NCBI RefSeq assembly: GCF_943193095.1
Contig: NZ_CALPCV010000038.1
Coordinates: 1 to 19,421 of the forward strand
DNA from: Parasutterella muris
GTDB taxonomy: Bacteria > Pseudomonadota > Gammaproteobacteria > Burkholderiales > Burkholderiaceae_F
DNA length: 19,421 bases
Direction: 5' to 3'
A model generated the notes under the pieces. That model was given only the letters and a program-made list of their open reading frames with translations. It was not told the DNA's origin and did not search any database. The position numbers and the translations under genes are program-made. Below are positions 8,243 through 14,798 of the stretch, piece after piece (within the stretch, counting starts at the first letter, position 1; each line of letters opens with the position of its first letter).

Positions 8243-8739
8243 ATGGAACACTTATCACAAGCACTCCGGCAGTCCGTTTCTCAGAATAAAGAAATGCAGG
8301 AATGTTTGCTCGGAACGATTGACAAAATGGCGGACGGATTGATCGCAGAGAACAGGCAGGCTCGCTCTTCTATTGGTAAATCCTGTACCGGTATTTCTGT
8401 TTGCGATGATAACCAACGAGAATTTGTGAAAGCTGATGCTTTCACAAAAGATCTTTTGGCAAAGACCAAAGACAGCAAGATCACAGATGAAAAAAATTCT
8501 TCGTTAGATTTACAGAACTGGACTTGCTTACGGGTTCATGTAAAGTTTCACTCGAAAACGAAGGGCCGGAAGAGCGAATCAACGGACAAATCAGCGATCC
8601 CTTACTCTCTAACCAAAACACCCCGTACGTGCAGGCATTTGCTCTTGGGAAAGCGCTTCAAGTGAAAGGAAAAGCAACCCTTTCAGAAGAAGGAGAAATC
8701 ACGAAACTGTTTATTAATGATGCTGTTGCATCAGAGTAA
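8243..8739 (+). pseudogene. Hypothetical gene split by a -1 frameshift (pseudogene or programmed frameshift)
   Basis: I do not recognise this gene. Translation begins at ATG 8243 behind a strong ribosome site (GGAAAGGAG). It runs sensibly to about residue 83, then becomes basic, patternless sequence up to the stop at 8663-8665. In the -1 frame, an open stretch starts right after a TGA at 8488-8490. From codon 8491 it reads like real protein (KFFVRFTELDLLTGSC, later ALQVKGKATLSEEGEITKLF) to the stop at 8737-8739. The frames join exactly at an A7 run, 8490-8496. Joined, they give about 165 residues: a helical, polar N-terminal half and a beta-rich C-terminal half. One missing A in the genome or read would also explain the split. 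There is no membrane segment or signal peptide. Confidence 0.6.
8491..8563 (+). promoter_or_regulatory. Candidate -1 ribosomal frameshift element
   Basis: The zero-frame codons read A AAA AAT (8491-8497), the X XXY YYZ pattern for tandem -1 slippage. Slippage would enter the C-terminal frame at TTC 8497. Downstream, TTTACAGAACT (8509-8519) pairs with GGTTC-A-TGTAAA (8533-8544; one bulged A, one G-U). This is nested inside a perfect CTTCGTT/AACGAAG pair (8499-8505 with 8557-8563). The inner stem begins 11 bases after the heptamer. Confidence 0.4.
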
Positions 8740-8807
8740 AAATAGGCCCAAAATTTCCCTTTTTTGACTCTCAATGTAAGAACTTCGGAAGTTTTGAGTT
8801 TAAATTC

Positions 8808-8853
8808 AGCGGGACATTTTTTGAGCAGAAGATGTCCCGCTTATCGTTTTTTT
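8808..8853 (+). terminator. Rho-independent terminator after the split gene
   Basis: AGCGGGACAT (8808-8817) pairs perfectly with ATGTCCCGCT (8832-8841) over a 14-base loop. Five bases later come seven Ts. It lies 68 bases after the stop at 8739 and only 29 bases before the yddG start, so it may also sit in or overlap the yddG promoter region. Confidence 0.75.
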
Positions 8854-8856
8854 GCC

Positions 8857-8862
8857 TACAAT
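8857..8862 (+). promoter_or_regulatory. Putative -10 box for yddG
   Basis: TACAAT (five of six consensus bases) lies 20 bases before the ATG at 8883. No good -35 is seen; the spacing places it within the 3' arm of the terminator hairpin. The same eight bases, CCTACAAT, recur upstream of nikK. Confidence 0.35.
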
Positions 8863-8882
8863 CCCTCCAAAAAGGGGAGAAT

Positions 8883-9764
8883 ATGCAATTAACACAGAAT
8901 CAGGCAACCTTGATCGGCTGCACCGCGCCGATATTCTGGGGGCTGTCTGTCTCGCTGGTTCGGTTGATTTCCGATACGATCGGAATCGGATTGGGCCTGG
9001 CAATCAATTACCTCATTGCCTTCGTTTTTGTGTGGTTCGCTTTCGGTTTTCCAAGATTTAGCCGCCTCCCTCTGAAATACTATATTTTCGGTCTGGGTTC
9101 CGCGATCGGTACCTCTCTGACTTTTGCGATCTCACTATCCATCTCCAGCAGCGGGACTCAGGCAATGGAAGTCGGAATGGTTAATTACCTTTGGCCCTCT
9201 CTCACGATTTTCTTTGCTGTGCTTTTTAACGGTCAGAAGGCAAAGTGGTGGATCTCCATCGGAGTGGCACTCGCGATTTACGGGATCTGTATGGTGCTCT
9301 CCGGCTGTATTCTTGTCGACTTCGCAAGCATGTGGGATCATGTAAAAACTAATCCGCTGGCTTACTTCCTGGCACTCTGGGCCGCAATATTCTGGGCGGC
9401 GTATTCGAATTTCACAAGAGCATGGGCTAACGGGGAAGATCCTACGACCGTCATTTTCGGTCTGAATATGCTGATTTTTAATTCGATTTGGTTGCTTGAT
9501 CTCGCTCCGAGCAGAGAATTCAGCATGAAGGGGCTTGGGATTGTCATACTGACAGCGATGGTGATGGGAGGCGCGTACGGCCTGTGGACCTTTGGTGTGC
9601 AGAAGGGAAAAATCGCAATTATGGCGATCGCTTCTTACTTCACGCCGGTCCTGTCCTGCGTGTTTGCGTCTTTTCTCATCGGGGCATCGCTGAACCACGC
9701 CTTCTGGGCCGGAGTGGCAGTTGTTGCCGGCTCCTTCGTCTGTTGGGCTGCTACCAGAGATTGA
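8883..9764 (+). CDS. yddG: Aromatic amino acid exporter YddG (DMT superfamily)
   Basis: This is an inner-membrane exporter of the drug/metabolite transporter superfamily, EamA type. The E. coli homologue exports aromatic amino acids and some dipeptide-like compounds. The match to YddG is strong by memory: EVGMVNYLWPSLTI, the FNGQK loop, SYFTPVLS near the end, and the CW-ATR terminus. At 293 residues it equals the E. coli length. About ten hydrophobic segments fill it. I chose ATG at 8883 because GGGGAG stands four bases before it and the N-terminus then matches the family. The longer frame from 8832 would start inside the terminator hairpin. It stands alone, between two AT-rich gaps. Confidence 0.9.
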   Translation: MQLTQNQATLIGCTAPIFWGLSVSLVRLISDTIGIGLGLAINYLIAFVFVWFAFGFPRFSRLPLKYYIFGLGSAIGTSLTFAISLSISSSGTQAMEVGMVNYLWPSLTIFFAVLFNGQKAKWWISIGVALAIYGICMVLSGCILVDFASMWDHVKTNPLAYFLALWAAIFWAAYSNFTRAWANGEDPTTVIFGLNMLIFNSIWLLDLAPSREFSMKGLGIVILTAMVMGGAYGLWTFGVQKGKIAIMAIASYFTPVLSCVFASFLIGASLNHAFWAGVAVVAGSFVCWAATRD

Positions 9765-9774
9765 AATTAAGAAG

Positions 9775-9805
9775 ATTTAAAAAATATTAAGAAGATTTTT
9801 TAAAT
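9775..9805. promoter_or_regulatory. AT-rich perfect dyad upstream of nikK
   Basis: ATTTAAAAAAT (9775-9785) and ATTTTTTAAAT (9795-9805) form an 11-bp perfect inverted repeat with a 9-base spacer. A 13-base direct repeat, ATTAAGAAGATTT (9766-9778 and 9786-9798), overlaps it. The right arm covers the likely -35 of the nik promoter, so it could be a metal-sensor operator. Alternatively it is a U-rich terminator for yddG, whose stop is at 9762-9764. Confidence 0.45.
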
Positions 9806-9828
9806 ACGGTTCTTTGACGTCCTACAAT
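9799..9828 (+). promoter_or_regulatory. Putative promoter of the nickel operon
   Basis: TACAAT (9823-9828) is a good -10. TTTAAA (9799-9804), 18 bases upstream, is the best-placed -35 and lies in the dyad. The predicted start near 9835 leaves a short leader containing AAGGAG at 9845-9850. Confidence 0.4.
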
Positions 9829-9859
9829 TATTTAACACCTTCATAAGGAGCCGCTATTT

Positions 9860-10624
9860 ATGAAAAATCTTATCGCTGCATCGCTTCTTTTTAGTTTTGC
9901 CGCTGTTTCTCAGGCGCACTTCGGCAGTGTGATCCCGGATAAACAGATCGTTGAAGATCAGAAAGACAGCACGGTCACCCTCACAGCCGCTTTTAATCAT
10001 CCGATGGAACAAAGCGGTATGAACATGGCCAAGCCGAAGAATCTTTCTGTGATTGTTGACGGCAGGAAGACCGATCTGACCGATACACTGAAGCCTGCAA
10101 AAGTATTGGATAAGGACGCTTGGATTACACAGTACAAAGTGATTCGTCCGGGCCTGTATGAATTTGTTCTTGAGCCGCAGCCTTATTGGGAGCCTGCCGA
10201 AGACAAATTCATTATGCACTACACCAAGGTTATGGTCCCGGCTTACGGTGTAGAAGACGGTTGGGAAATCCCCGCCGGGCTCAAGACTGAAATCATTCCG
10301 CTGACCCGTCCTTTCGGCAACTATGTCGGCAATATTTTCCGCGGTAAGGTCGTTGTTGACGGCAAACCTGCGGCAAACGTTCCGGTTGAAGTCGAGTACT
10401 ACAACGTAGATAAGCGCGTTAAAGCGCCCAATGACATCTTTATCACACAGGTTGTGATGACCGACGATCAGGGAACTTTCTCGTACTCTGTTCCCTGGGA
10501 AGGCTGGTGGGGTTTTGCCGCGCTTAGCGAGGCCGACTACAAGATTAAGCATGAGGGTGTTGATAAACCGGTAGAAATCGGTGCGGTACTCTGGACTGAA
10601 TTTGTGACGCCTTCGTTTAAATAA
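9860..10624 (+). CDS. nikK: NikK-like periplasmic nickel-uptake protein (DUF4198)
   Basis: This is a secreted accessory protein of an energy-coupling-factor nickel transporter. DUF4198 proteins occur in NikKMLQO systems and are thought to deliver nickel to NikM. It has 254 residues. The signal peptide ends VSQA, so cleavage after A19 would leave histidine (H20) as the first mature residue. Other possible metal ligands lie in FNHPMEQSGMNM. A carboxy-terminal immunoglobulin-like or carboxypeptidase-regulatory-like beta domain (VVDGKPAANVPVEVEYY) follows. Ribosome site AAGGAG precedes the ATG by nine bases. The stop overlaps the nikM start by one base (TAATG). Nickel rather than cobalt is inferred from the NikK/NikL partners. 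Confidence 0.82.
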   Translation: MKNLIAASLLFSFAAVSQAHFGSVIPDKQIVEDQKDSTVTLTAAFNHPMEQSGMNMAKPKNLSVIVDGRKTDLTDTLKPAKVLDKDAWITQYKVIRPGLYEFVLEPQPYWEPAEDKFIMHYTKVMVPAYGVEDGWEIPAGLKTEIIPLTRPFGNYVGNIFRGKVVVDGKPAANVPVEVEYYNVDKRVKAPNDIFITQVVMTDDQGTFSYSVPWEGWWGFAALSEADYKIKHEGVDKPVEIGAVLWTEFVTPSFK

Positions 10625-11229
10625 TGCATATCGCTGAGGGAGTGTTATCCGCGCCGGTTTTGATTGCCGGTGCGGCAGCGGCCGCAGTAGGCGTCGCTTA
10701 CGGTCTGAGAAAGATTCAAACGGATCATCTGATGCTGGCAGGATTTCTCGGAGCCGTGTTTTTCGTCGCAAGTCTGATTCACGTGCCGGTCGGTTTTTCC
10801 AGTGCGCATCTGATTATGAACGGATTGATCGGGGCAGTCCTCAGCGCGGCGGCTTTTCCTGTTATTTTCGTTGCGCTGCTTCTGCAGGCAGTTCTTTTCC
10901 AATTCGGCGGTTTTACGGTTCTGGGCGTGAACACTGCGACAATGGGCCTTGGGGCGGCAGCCGCCGGCCTAATCTTTCATTGGATCAGCGGTAAAAGCGC
11001 CGATAGGCATTTAAAAGCGGCCGGTTTTGCTGCCGGCTTTTGCGGCGTGCTGATTTCGGGACTTTTAACGGCGCTTGCGCTCGCCTTCACCAGCGAGGGA
11101 TTTGTGGCTGCGGCTTGGGCGATTTTCTTCTCCAATCTTCCTATCATGATTGTGGAGGGAATTATTACGGCTATCGCTGTGGTATACATCAGAAAAAGTG
11201 ATCCCGGAGTCTTTGATGAACATCGTTAA
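10624..11229 (+). CDS. nikM: Nickel ECF transporter substrate-binding membrane component NikM (CbiM family)
   Basis: NikM is the S component that binds and carries the metal across the inner membrane. It is 201 residues and begins MHIAEG, the invariant CbiM/NikM start in which the N-terminal amine and H2 bind Ni or Co. A second conserved patch, HVPVGFSSAHL, supplies further histidines. About six hydrophobic segments fill the chain. The ATG overlaps the nikK stop as TAATG, and nikL begins 14 bases before this gene ends, so translation is probably coupled. A truly cobalt-specific system would be expected to carry cbiN and cobalamin genes, neither of which is seen here. Confidence 0.9.
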   Translation: MHIAEGVLSAPVLIAGAAAAAVGVAYGLRKIQTDHLMLAGFLGAVFFVASLIHVPVGFSSAHLIMNGLIGAVLSAAAFPVIFVALLLQAVLFQFGGFTVLGVNTATMGLGAAAAGLIFHWISGKSADRHLKAAGFAAGFCGVLISGLLTALALAFTSEGFVAAAWAIFFSNLPIMIVEGIITAIAVVYIRKSDPGVFDEHR

Positions 11230-11830
11230 ACTGATTTACGGAGCCGCGGCTTTGATCGCCGTCGCGGCAGCGGGCTCGGCTCAGGCGCATAGGCTGAATG
11301 TGTTTGCTTATCCTCAGGCTGATCAGGTATGCGCGGAAGCGAAATTCGCAAATGGCGCGCCTGCGCGCGGAGCTGAAGTTAACTTTATCAACGACGCGGG
11401 AGAATCCGTTCTTAAAGCGGTAACCTCCGATGAAGGCAAAGTCTGTATTGCGCTTCCCGCCAGATTTAAGGCCGCTCCGCTGACGGTTGTCGTGAACGCG
11501 GGAGAGGGACATCAGAATCGATGGAAAATCAGCAGAGAAGAGTTTTCCGGAGCGGAAGCCTCTAAAGAACCGCTTCTTCTGACGTATGAGCCGAAGAAAA
11601 CGGATAGCGTCACTTCTTCGGATCCGAAACTTTACACACAGAAGGATTTAGACAACGCGGTTCGGCTTGCCAAAGAAGATCAGGAGACAAAAGTGATTGT
11701 TCCGCTTCGCCGTGAGCTTGCTCAAGCTCAAAATCCTGAGATTTCTTTGAGAGATATTGTCGGCGGTCTCGGCTGGCTTATCGGACTTGGCGGAATCTTT
11801 GCATGGCTGAGCGCAAGACGGAAAAAATAA
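11216..11830 (+). CDS. nikL: NikL-like periplasmic/membrane-anchored nickel transport protein
   Basis: This accessory subunit of the ECF nickel transporter has 204 residues. It has a signal peptide ending SAQA, so the mature protein would begin at H25 (HRLNVFAY). A small beta-sandwich domain with an EGHQNRW segment follows, then a charged helical linker (about 140-175) and one C-terminal transmembrane helix (about 180-200) with a basic end. I chose ATG at 11216: it gives a clean signal peptide. The longer frame from 11150 lies wholly within nikM. The gene overlaps nikM by 14 bases and shares TAATG with nikQ. NikL proteins are thought to take the place of CbiN/NikN. Confidence 0.82.
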   Translation: MNIVKLIYGAAALIAVAAAGSAQAHRLNVFAYPQADQVCAEAKFANGAPARGAEVNFINDAGESVLKAVTSDEGKVCIALPARFKAAPLTVVVNAGEGHQNRWKISREEFSGAEASKEPLLLTYEPKKTDSVTSSDPKLYTQKDLDNAVRLAKEDQETKVIVPLRRELAQAQNPEISLRDIVGGLGWLIGLGGIFAWLSARRKK

Positions 11831-12540
11831 TGGACGCGAGGACATTTACGCCCGCCGCAAGAATATTGAGCGCATTTATTTTTGCGGCTCCGGTGTCTGT
11901 CCTTCCTAATTGCGAAAGTGCTTTTGCCGCCCTGGTCTTTGCGCTCTCCGCGGTTTTATTTTTCAAACCGAACGCGTCTCACTTTGTGAAACGCGCCGTC
12001 CAAATCAATATTTTTATTCTTTTCATTTGGCTTCTGACGCCTTGGACAACGCCGGGTGAACCGCTTTGGGGCTGGGTTACAAAGCAGGGCGTTGAATTAT
12101 CCGCATTGGTGACAATTAAAGCGAATGCGCTCTTTATGATTTTCATTACGCTTGTCAGCAGTCTGAGTTTTTCTCAGCTTGCCTATGGATTCCATAAGAT
12201 AGGATTCTCTGACAAACTGGTGGCGATTATTTTGTTCTGTGCCCGCGGTATCGATATTTTTGAAAAAGAGTATCGACAGATGGTTGAAGCCGCAAAACTC
12301 CGCGGTTTTGTGCTGAAAGCGGATCGAAGAACATACCGAACAGTCGCGGCGATGATTTCTCTTCTTTTCGCAAAGGCTGTTCGCCGCAGTCGAGTGCTGG
12401 ACGAAGCGATGAAACTTCGCGGTTTCAACGGTAAAATCCGAACACTGAATGTATACCCGTCCACACGGACGGATGTTTTTATGACGGCGCTTTTTTGTGC
12501 CGCGGCTATTCTTCTGAGTGTGTACGGATGGACGATTTAG
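11830..12540 (+). CDS. nikQ: Nickel ECF transporter transmembrane component NikQ (EcfT/CbiQ family)
   Basis: NikQ is the T component that couples ATP hydrolysis in NikO to NikM. The 236-residue protein has about five hydrophobic segments. It carries the two EcfT coupling motifs, AAKLRG (154-159) and AMKLRG (193-198), which dock onto the ATPase. I chose ATG at 11830 because it overlaps the nikL stop as TAATG, the same arrangement as nikK-nikM. A start at 11803 is also open and would add nine charged residues that look like the nikL tail read in another frame. The nikO start lies 13 bases before this gene ends. Confidence 0.88.
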   Translation: MDARTFTPAARILSAFIFAAPVSVLPNCESAFAALVFALSAVLFFKPNASHFVKRAVQINIFILFIWLLTPWTTPGEPLWGWVTKQGVELSALVTIKANALFMIFITLVSSLSFSQLAYGFHKIGFSDKLVAIILFCARGIDIFEKEYRQMVEAAKLRGFVLKADRRTYRTVAAMISLLFAKAVRRSRVLDEAMKLRGFNGKIRTLNVYPSTRTDVFMTALFCAAAILLSVYGWTI

Positions 12541-13262
12541 AAAACCGGGTGGTTTTAGAAATTAAAAATCTGAGCTTTTCCTATCCTGACGGAGAGGAAC
12601 TTCTGAGCGGCTTAAATTTCCGTCTCGAGAAGGGCTGCAGTGCAGGAATATGGAGCCCGAACGGGACCGGTAAAACTTCACTTTTTAAAATCATCACCGG
12701 TTTATTAAAAGCCAAGAGCGGAGAAATTCTGCTCTATGGAAAATCCGTACAGACGGAAGAAGACTTCCGGGCGCTTAGGCTGAAAGTGGGATTTGTGCTC
12801 CAGCATCCCGATGATCAGCTTTTCTTTCCGGAGGTGATTGATGATGTGGCGTTTGGCCCGCTGAACGAAGGTTTATCAGAGGAGGAAGCTTGGGTACGGG
12901 CGCATGAAACGCTGGTCTCTCTAGGTATTGAACATTTGGAGCATTCTCTGAGTTTTGAGCTCTCGGGCGGACAGAAAAAACTTGTGACGCTGGCGGCGGC
13001 TCTTTCGATGAAACCGGACGTTCTTCTGCTGGATGAACCCACGAACGGGCTGGACGCGGCAGCAAGAAAGCGCCTTATTGAGATTATTAATCGCTTTGAG
13101 GGTGAGAAGATCATCATCAGTCATGATCCGGACATGCTGGCCGAGACCTGCAGCCGCTTCTTTACGATTACCGATAAAAAGCTTTCTGAGATTAAAGCGC
13201 CTCAGATCCATGAGCATCGTAATAGTCATTTCTTCGGCGCAGAACAGCATTCCCATAATTAG
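12528..13262 (+). CDS. nikO: Nickel ECF transporter ATPase NikO (CbiO family)
   Basis: NikO is the ATPase of the nickel transporter. It has 244 residues: Walker A SPNGTGKT (43-50), Q-loop LQHPDDQLFF, signature ELSGGQKK, Walker B VLLLDEP followed by TNGLD, and H-loop ISHDPD. The first Walker A position is S43 where glycine is usual; the essential GK-T is intact. The last 18 residues hold five histidines (IHEH, SHFF, QHSHN), a possible metal-binding tail. I chose ATG at 12528, which overlaps nikQ by 13 bases. The longer frame from 12495 starts inside nikQ coding sequence and adds nothing family-like. It is the last gene of the operon. A single ATPase would act as a homodimer. Confidence 0.9.
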   Translation: MDDLENRVVLEIKNLSFSYPDGEELLSGLNFRLEKGCSAGIWSPNGTGKTSLFKIITGLLKAKSGEILLYGKSVQTEEDFRALRLKVGFVLQHPDDQLFFPEVIDDVAFGPLNEGLSEEEAWVRAHETLVSLGIEHLEHSLSFELSGGQKKLVTLAAALSMKPDVLLLDEPTNGLDAAARKRLIEIINRFEGEKIIISHDPDMLAETCSRFFTITDKKLSEIKAPQIHEHRNSHFFGAEQHSHN

Positions 13263-13328
13263 CAGGGATTGGTTTTGGAAGAATCCGATTCTGTAGGATA
13301 AAACCTATCTCAATTGTCACGAAGAAAA

Positions 13329-13883
13329 ATGTCGGATTTCACAATTAAAAAAGTCTGCGGCGACAACCCTTATCGAGCGGCTGTCCGTCGTATTTACATG
13401 CAGTCCTTTCCGCTCTTTGAACGAGTTTCTCTTGAGCCCTTCTTTACCTGCTCTGTGAACGGAGCAGAGATGTTCGTGCTGCTTCGGGAAAATGAAGCGG
13501 AAGCTTTCTTCTGTACATTAAAAAGAGGACGTTTCTTTTATCTTTTTTATATCGCGGTTGATGAGAAAAAACGGGGCAGAGGCATTGGAAGCGACGTAAT
13601 CAAAGCCGCAATCGAGATGGCAGCAGGCAAAGTCATCTTTCTTGACTGCGAAGGCATTTATCCGGGATGCACGGATCGGGCCAAGCGTGTGAAGCGTTTA
13701 TGTTTTTACCGTAAAAACGGTTTTAGAGAGGTTGGCGGTCTGCACGAGTGGCGCGGAGAAAAGTTTGTGACGCTTGTTCATGGCGATGCCGAAATCTCAG
13801 AAGAGGATATTCAGGACTTTTGGCGCGTGTTTGGAAAACTCTGGGATTCAGAGGACGTGGTCGGTGATTTGGATAAAGTCTAA
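13329..13883 (+). CDS. GNAT-family N-acetyltransferase
   Basis: This is a probable acetyl-CoA-dependent N-acetyltransferase of 184 residues. The acetyl-CoA pyrophosphate loop, RGRGIGS (82-88), follows a beta strand (YLFYIAVDE), as in motif A. FYRKNGFREVGG is the usual motif B region. The substrate is unknown. I chose ATG at 13329 with weak AAGAA bases before it; TTG at 13314 is also in frame. It lies 66 bases after nikO with no terminator seen, so it may be read through from the nickel operon, but nothing links it to metal uptake. No terminator is visible before the next small gene. Confidence 0.8.
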   Translation: MSDFTIKKVCGDNPYRAAVRRIYMQSFPLFERVSLEPFFTCSVNGAEMFVLLRENEAEAFFCTLKRGRFFYLFYIAVDEKKRGRGIGSDVIKAAIEMAAGKVIFLDCEGIYPGCTDRAKRVKRLCFYRKNGFREVGGLHEWRGEKFVTLVHGDAEISEEDIQDFWRVFGKLWDSEDVVGDLDKV

Positions 13884-13986
13884 AGAGAGCGTCTGTCTTG
13901 GTACTTAGGCACCAAAACGGATGAACAAGAACGCTATAAAGCAATACTCAATATAAACTTTACAGCGATACAAAAGAGATGAGTAA

Positions 13987-14169
13987 ATGACAGAAACCGG
14001 CATTGTGAAAGAATTTAAACGTTATATTGAAACCATTGAAGAAGCTGTTGAAGACGGTCTTGGTAGAGAGAATCCGAGCAACTTTAAAAGAGACGCGCTG
14101 AAACCCTTTTCTCCGCATGAAAGAAAGCTGATTGCCGAAGAGATAAAAGAGCAGAAAAAACAGCTTTAA
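13987..14169 (+). CDS. Small hypothetical protein, 60 residues
   Basis: I do not recognise this gene. It encodes a soluble, strongly charged, mostly helical protein with a Lys/Glu-rich C-terminus (HERKLIAEEIKEQKKQL) and no Cys, signal peptide or membrane segment. An AGAG stretch about ten bases before the ATG is a weak ribosome site. The amphipathic spacing and sensible amino acid mix favour a real gene, but it is short enough that chance cannot be excluded. The 103-base gap before it holds only weak -10-like words (TATAAA at 13935 and 13953). Confidence 0.5.
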   Translation: MTETGIVKEFKRYIETIEEAVEDGLGRENPSNFKRDALKPFSPHERKLIAEEIKEQKKQL

Positions 14170-14248
14170 CAGATTTTTGATGTTTCGCCGGGAACGGACT
14201 CGACCGGACATATGAGTGATCGATATTCTCGGCGATATTCTTGAAAAA

Positions 14249-14274
14249 CACCTGAAATAAACGGGTGCTTTTAC
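14249..14274 (+). terminator. Weak terminator-like hairpin
   Basis: CACCTG (14249-14254) pairs with CGGGTG (14262-14267, one G-U) over AAATAAA and is followed by CTTTTACC. It lies 80 bases after the small hypothetical gene and overlaps the promoter of the next unit. It is too short to be certain. Confidence 0.4.
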
Positions 14275-14281
14275 CTATAAT
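14252..14281 (+). promoter_or_regulatory. Putative promoter of the Sel1-apbE unit
   Basis: A perfect -10, TATAAT (14276-14281), has CTGAAA (14252-14257, four of six) 18 bases upstream. The predicted start near 14288 gives a leader of about 50 bases before ATG 14338. A separate TTGACA at 14301-14306 has no good -10 after it. Confidence 0.5.
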
Positions 14282-14304
14282 TTCAAGCAAATATTCATTT
14301 TTGA

Positions 14305-14322
14305 CAATGAGCGGCCTCATTG
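14305..14322. promoter_or_regulatory. Inverted repeat in the Sel1-apbE leader
   Basis: CAATGAG (14305-14311) and CTCATTG (14316-14322) form a perfect 7-bp repeat around CGGC. It would fold as a tight hairpin in the leader, ending 15 bases before the ATG and just ahead of the GGAA ribosome site, or serve as an operator. Confidence 0.35.
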
Positions 14323-14337
14323 GTACGGAATTTAAAA

Positions 14338-14772
14338 ATGATGAAATCCCTTCTTTTAGCTTTAGCAGCAGTTCCCTTGTGCGTATTCGCTTCTGATCAG
14401 GCGCCGAAGTGCGATGCTGAAGGCGGTCAGGCGTGTTTTGAGGCGGCGATTGAATATCATCGCGCTCAAGCCTATGACAAAGCGCTTTTGTGTGCGGAAA
14501 AATCCTGCATGGAAGGCCACGGCGGCGGATGCTTCTATCTTGGTTTTGCTCGTCAGCAGAAAGGGGAGCATGCGCAGTCCAATCCGTTTTATGAAAAGGC
14601 CTGCTCGGCCGGGTATGCCGCAGGCTGCCTGTCGCTTGGAAATAATTATCGCCTCGGCCTCGGTGCAGAGGTTTCAGAAGAGAAGTCCCGCGCCTATTAT
14701 CAGCGCGCGTGCGATCTCGGTGAGGAGCTCGGATGCTCGCATCTGAAACCGCATGCAGGCTCAATGCACTAA
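14338..14772 (+). CDS. Secreted cysteine-rich Sel1-repeat (Hcp-like) protein
   Basis: This is a periplasmic or secreted repeat protein of 144 residues. The signal peptide (LLLALAAVPLCVFA) is probably cut after A18. Helix-pair repeats of about 32-36 residues follow, each with a CX7C pair: C25/C33, C57/C65, C89/C97 and C125/C133. That pattern is typical of Helicobacter cysteine-rich proteins, where each pair forms a disulfide. These proteins usually serve as protein-binding scaffolds; no catalytic role is implied. ATG 14338 or 14341 could start it; the frame upstream to TTG 14320 has no signal sequence logic. apbE follows after 26 bases with its own ribosome site, so the two are probably co-transcribed. 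Confidence 0.85.
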   Translation: MMKSLLLALAAVPLCVFASDQAPKCDAEGGQACFEAAIEYHRAQAYDKALLCAEKSCMEGHGGGCFYLGFARQQKGEHAQSNPFYEKACSAGYAAGCLSLGNNYRLGLGAEVSEEKSRAYYQRACDLGEELGCSHLKPHAGSMH

Positions 14773-14798
14773 GAATAAATTTCGAAAGGATACCTTTT

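Noticed and set aside
9135..9698. 187-residue minus-strand frame inside yddG
   Set aside because: It is a shadow of a full-length, clearly recognised exporter.
9854..10771. 305-residue open frame on the minus strand opposite nikK and nikM
   Set aside because: It is Arg-rich antisense to two well-supported genes, with no motif of its own.
13898..13915. TTGGT/ACCAA inverted repeat after the GNAT gene
   Set aside because: A five-pair stem with no T-tract is too weak to call a terminator.
14221..14241. Direct repeat CGATATTCT, two copies 12 bases apart
   Set aside because: It is short, AT-rich and not placed at a promoter element, so chance is likely.
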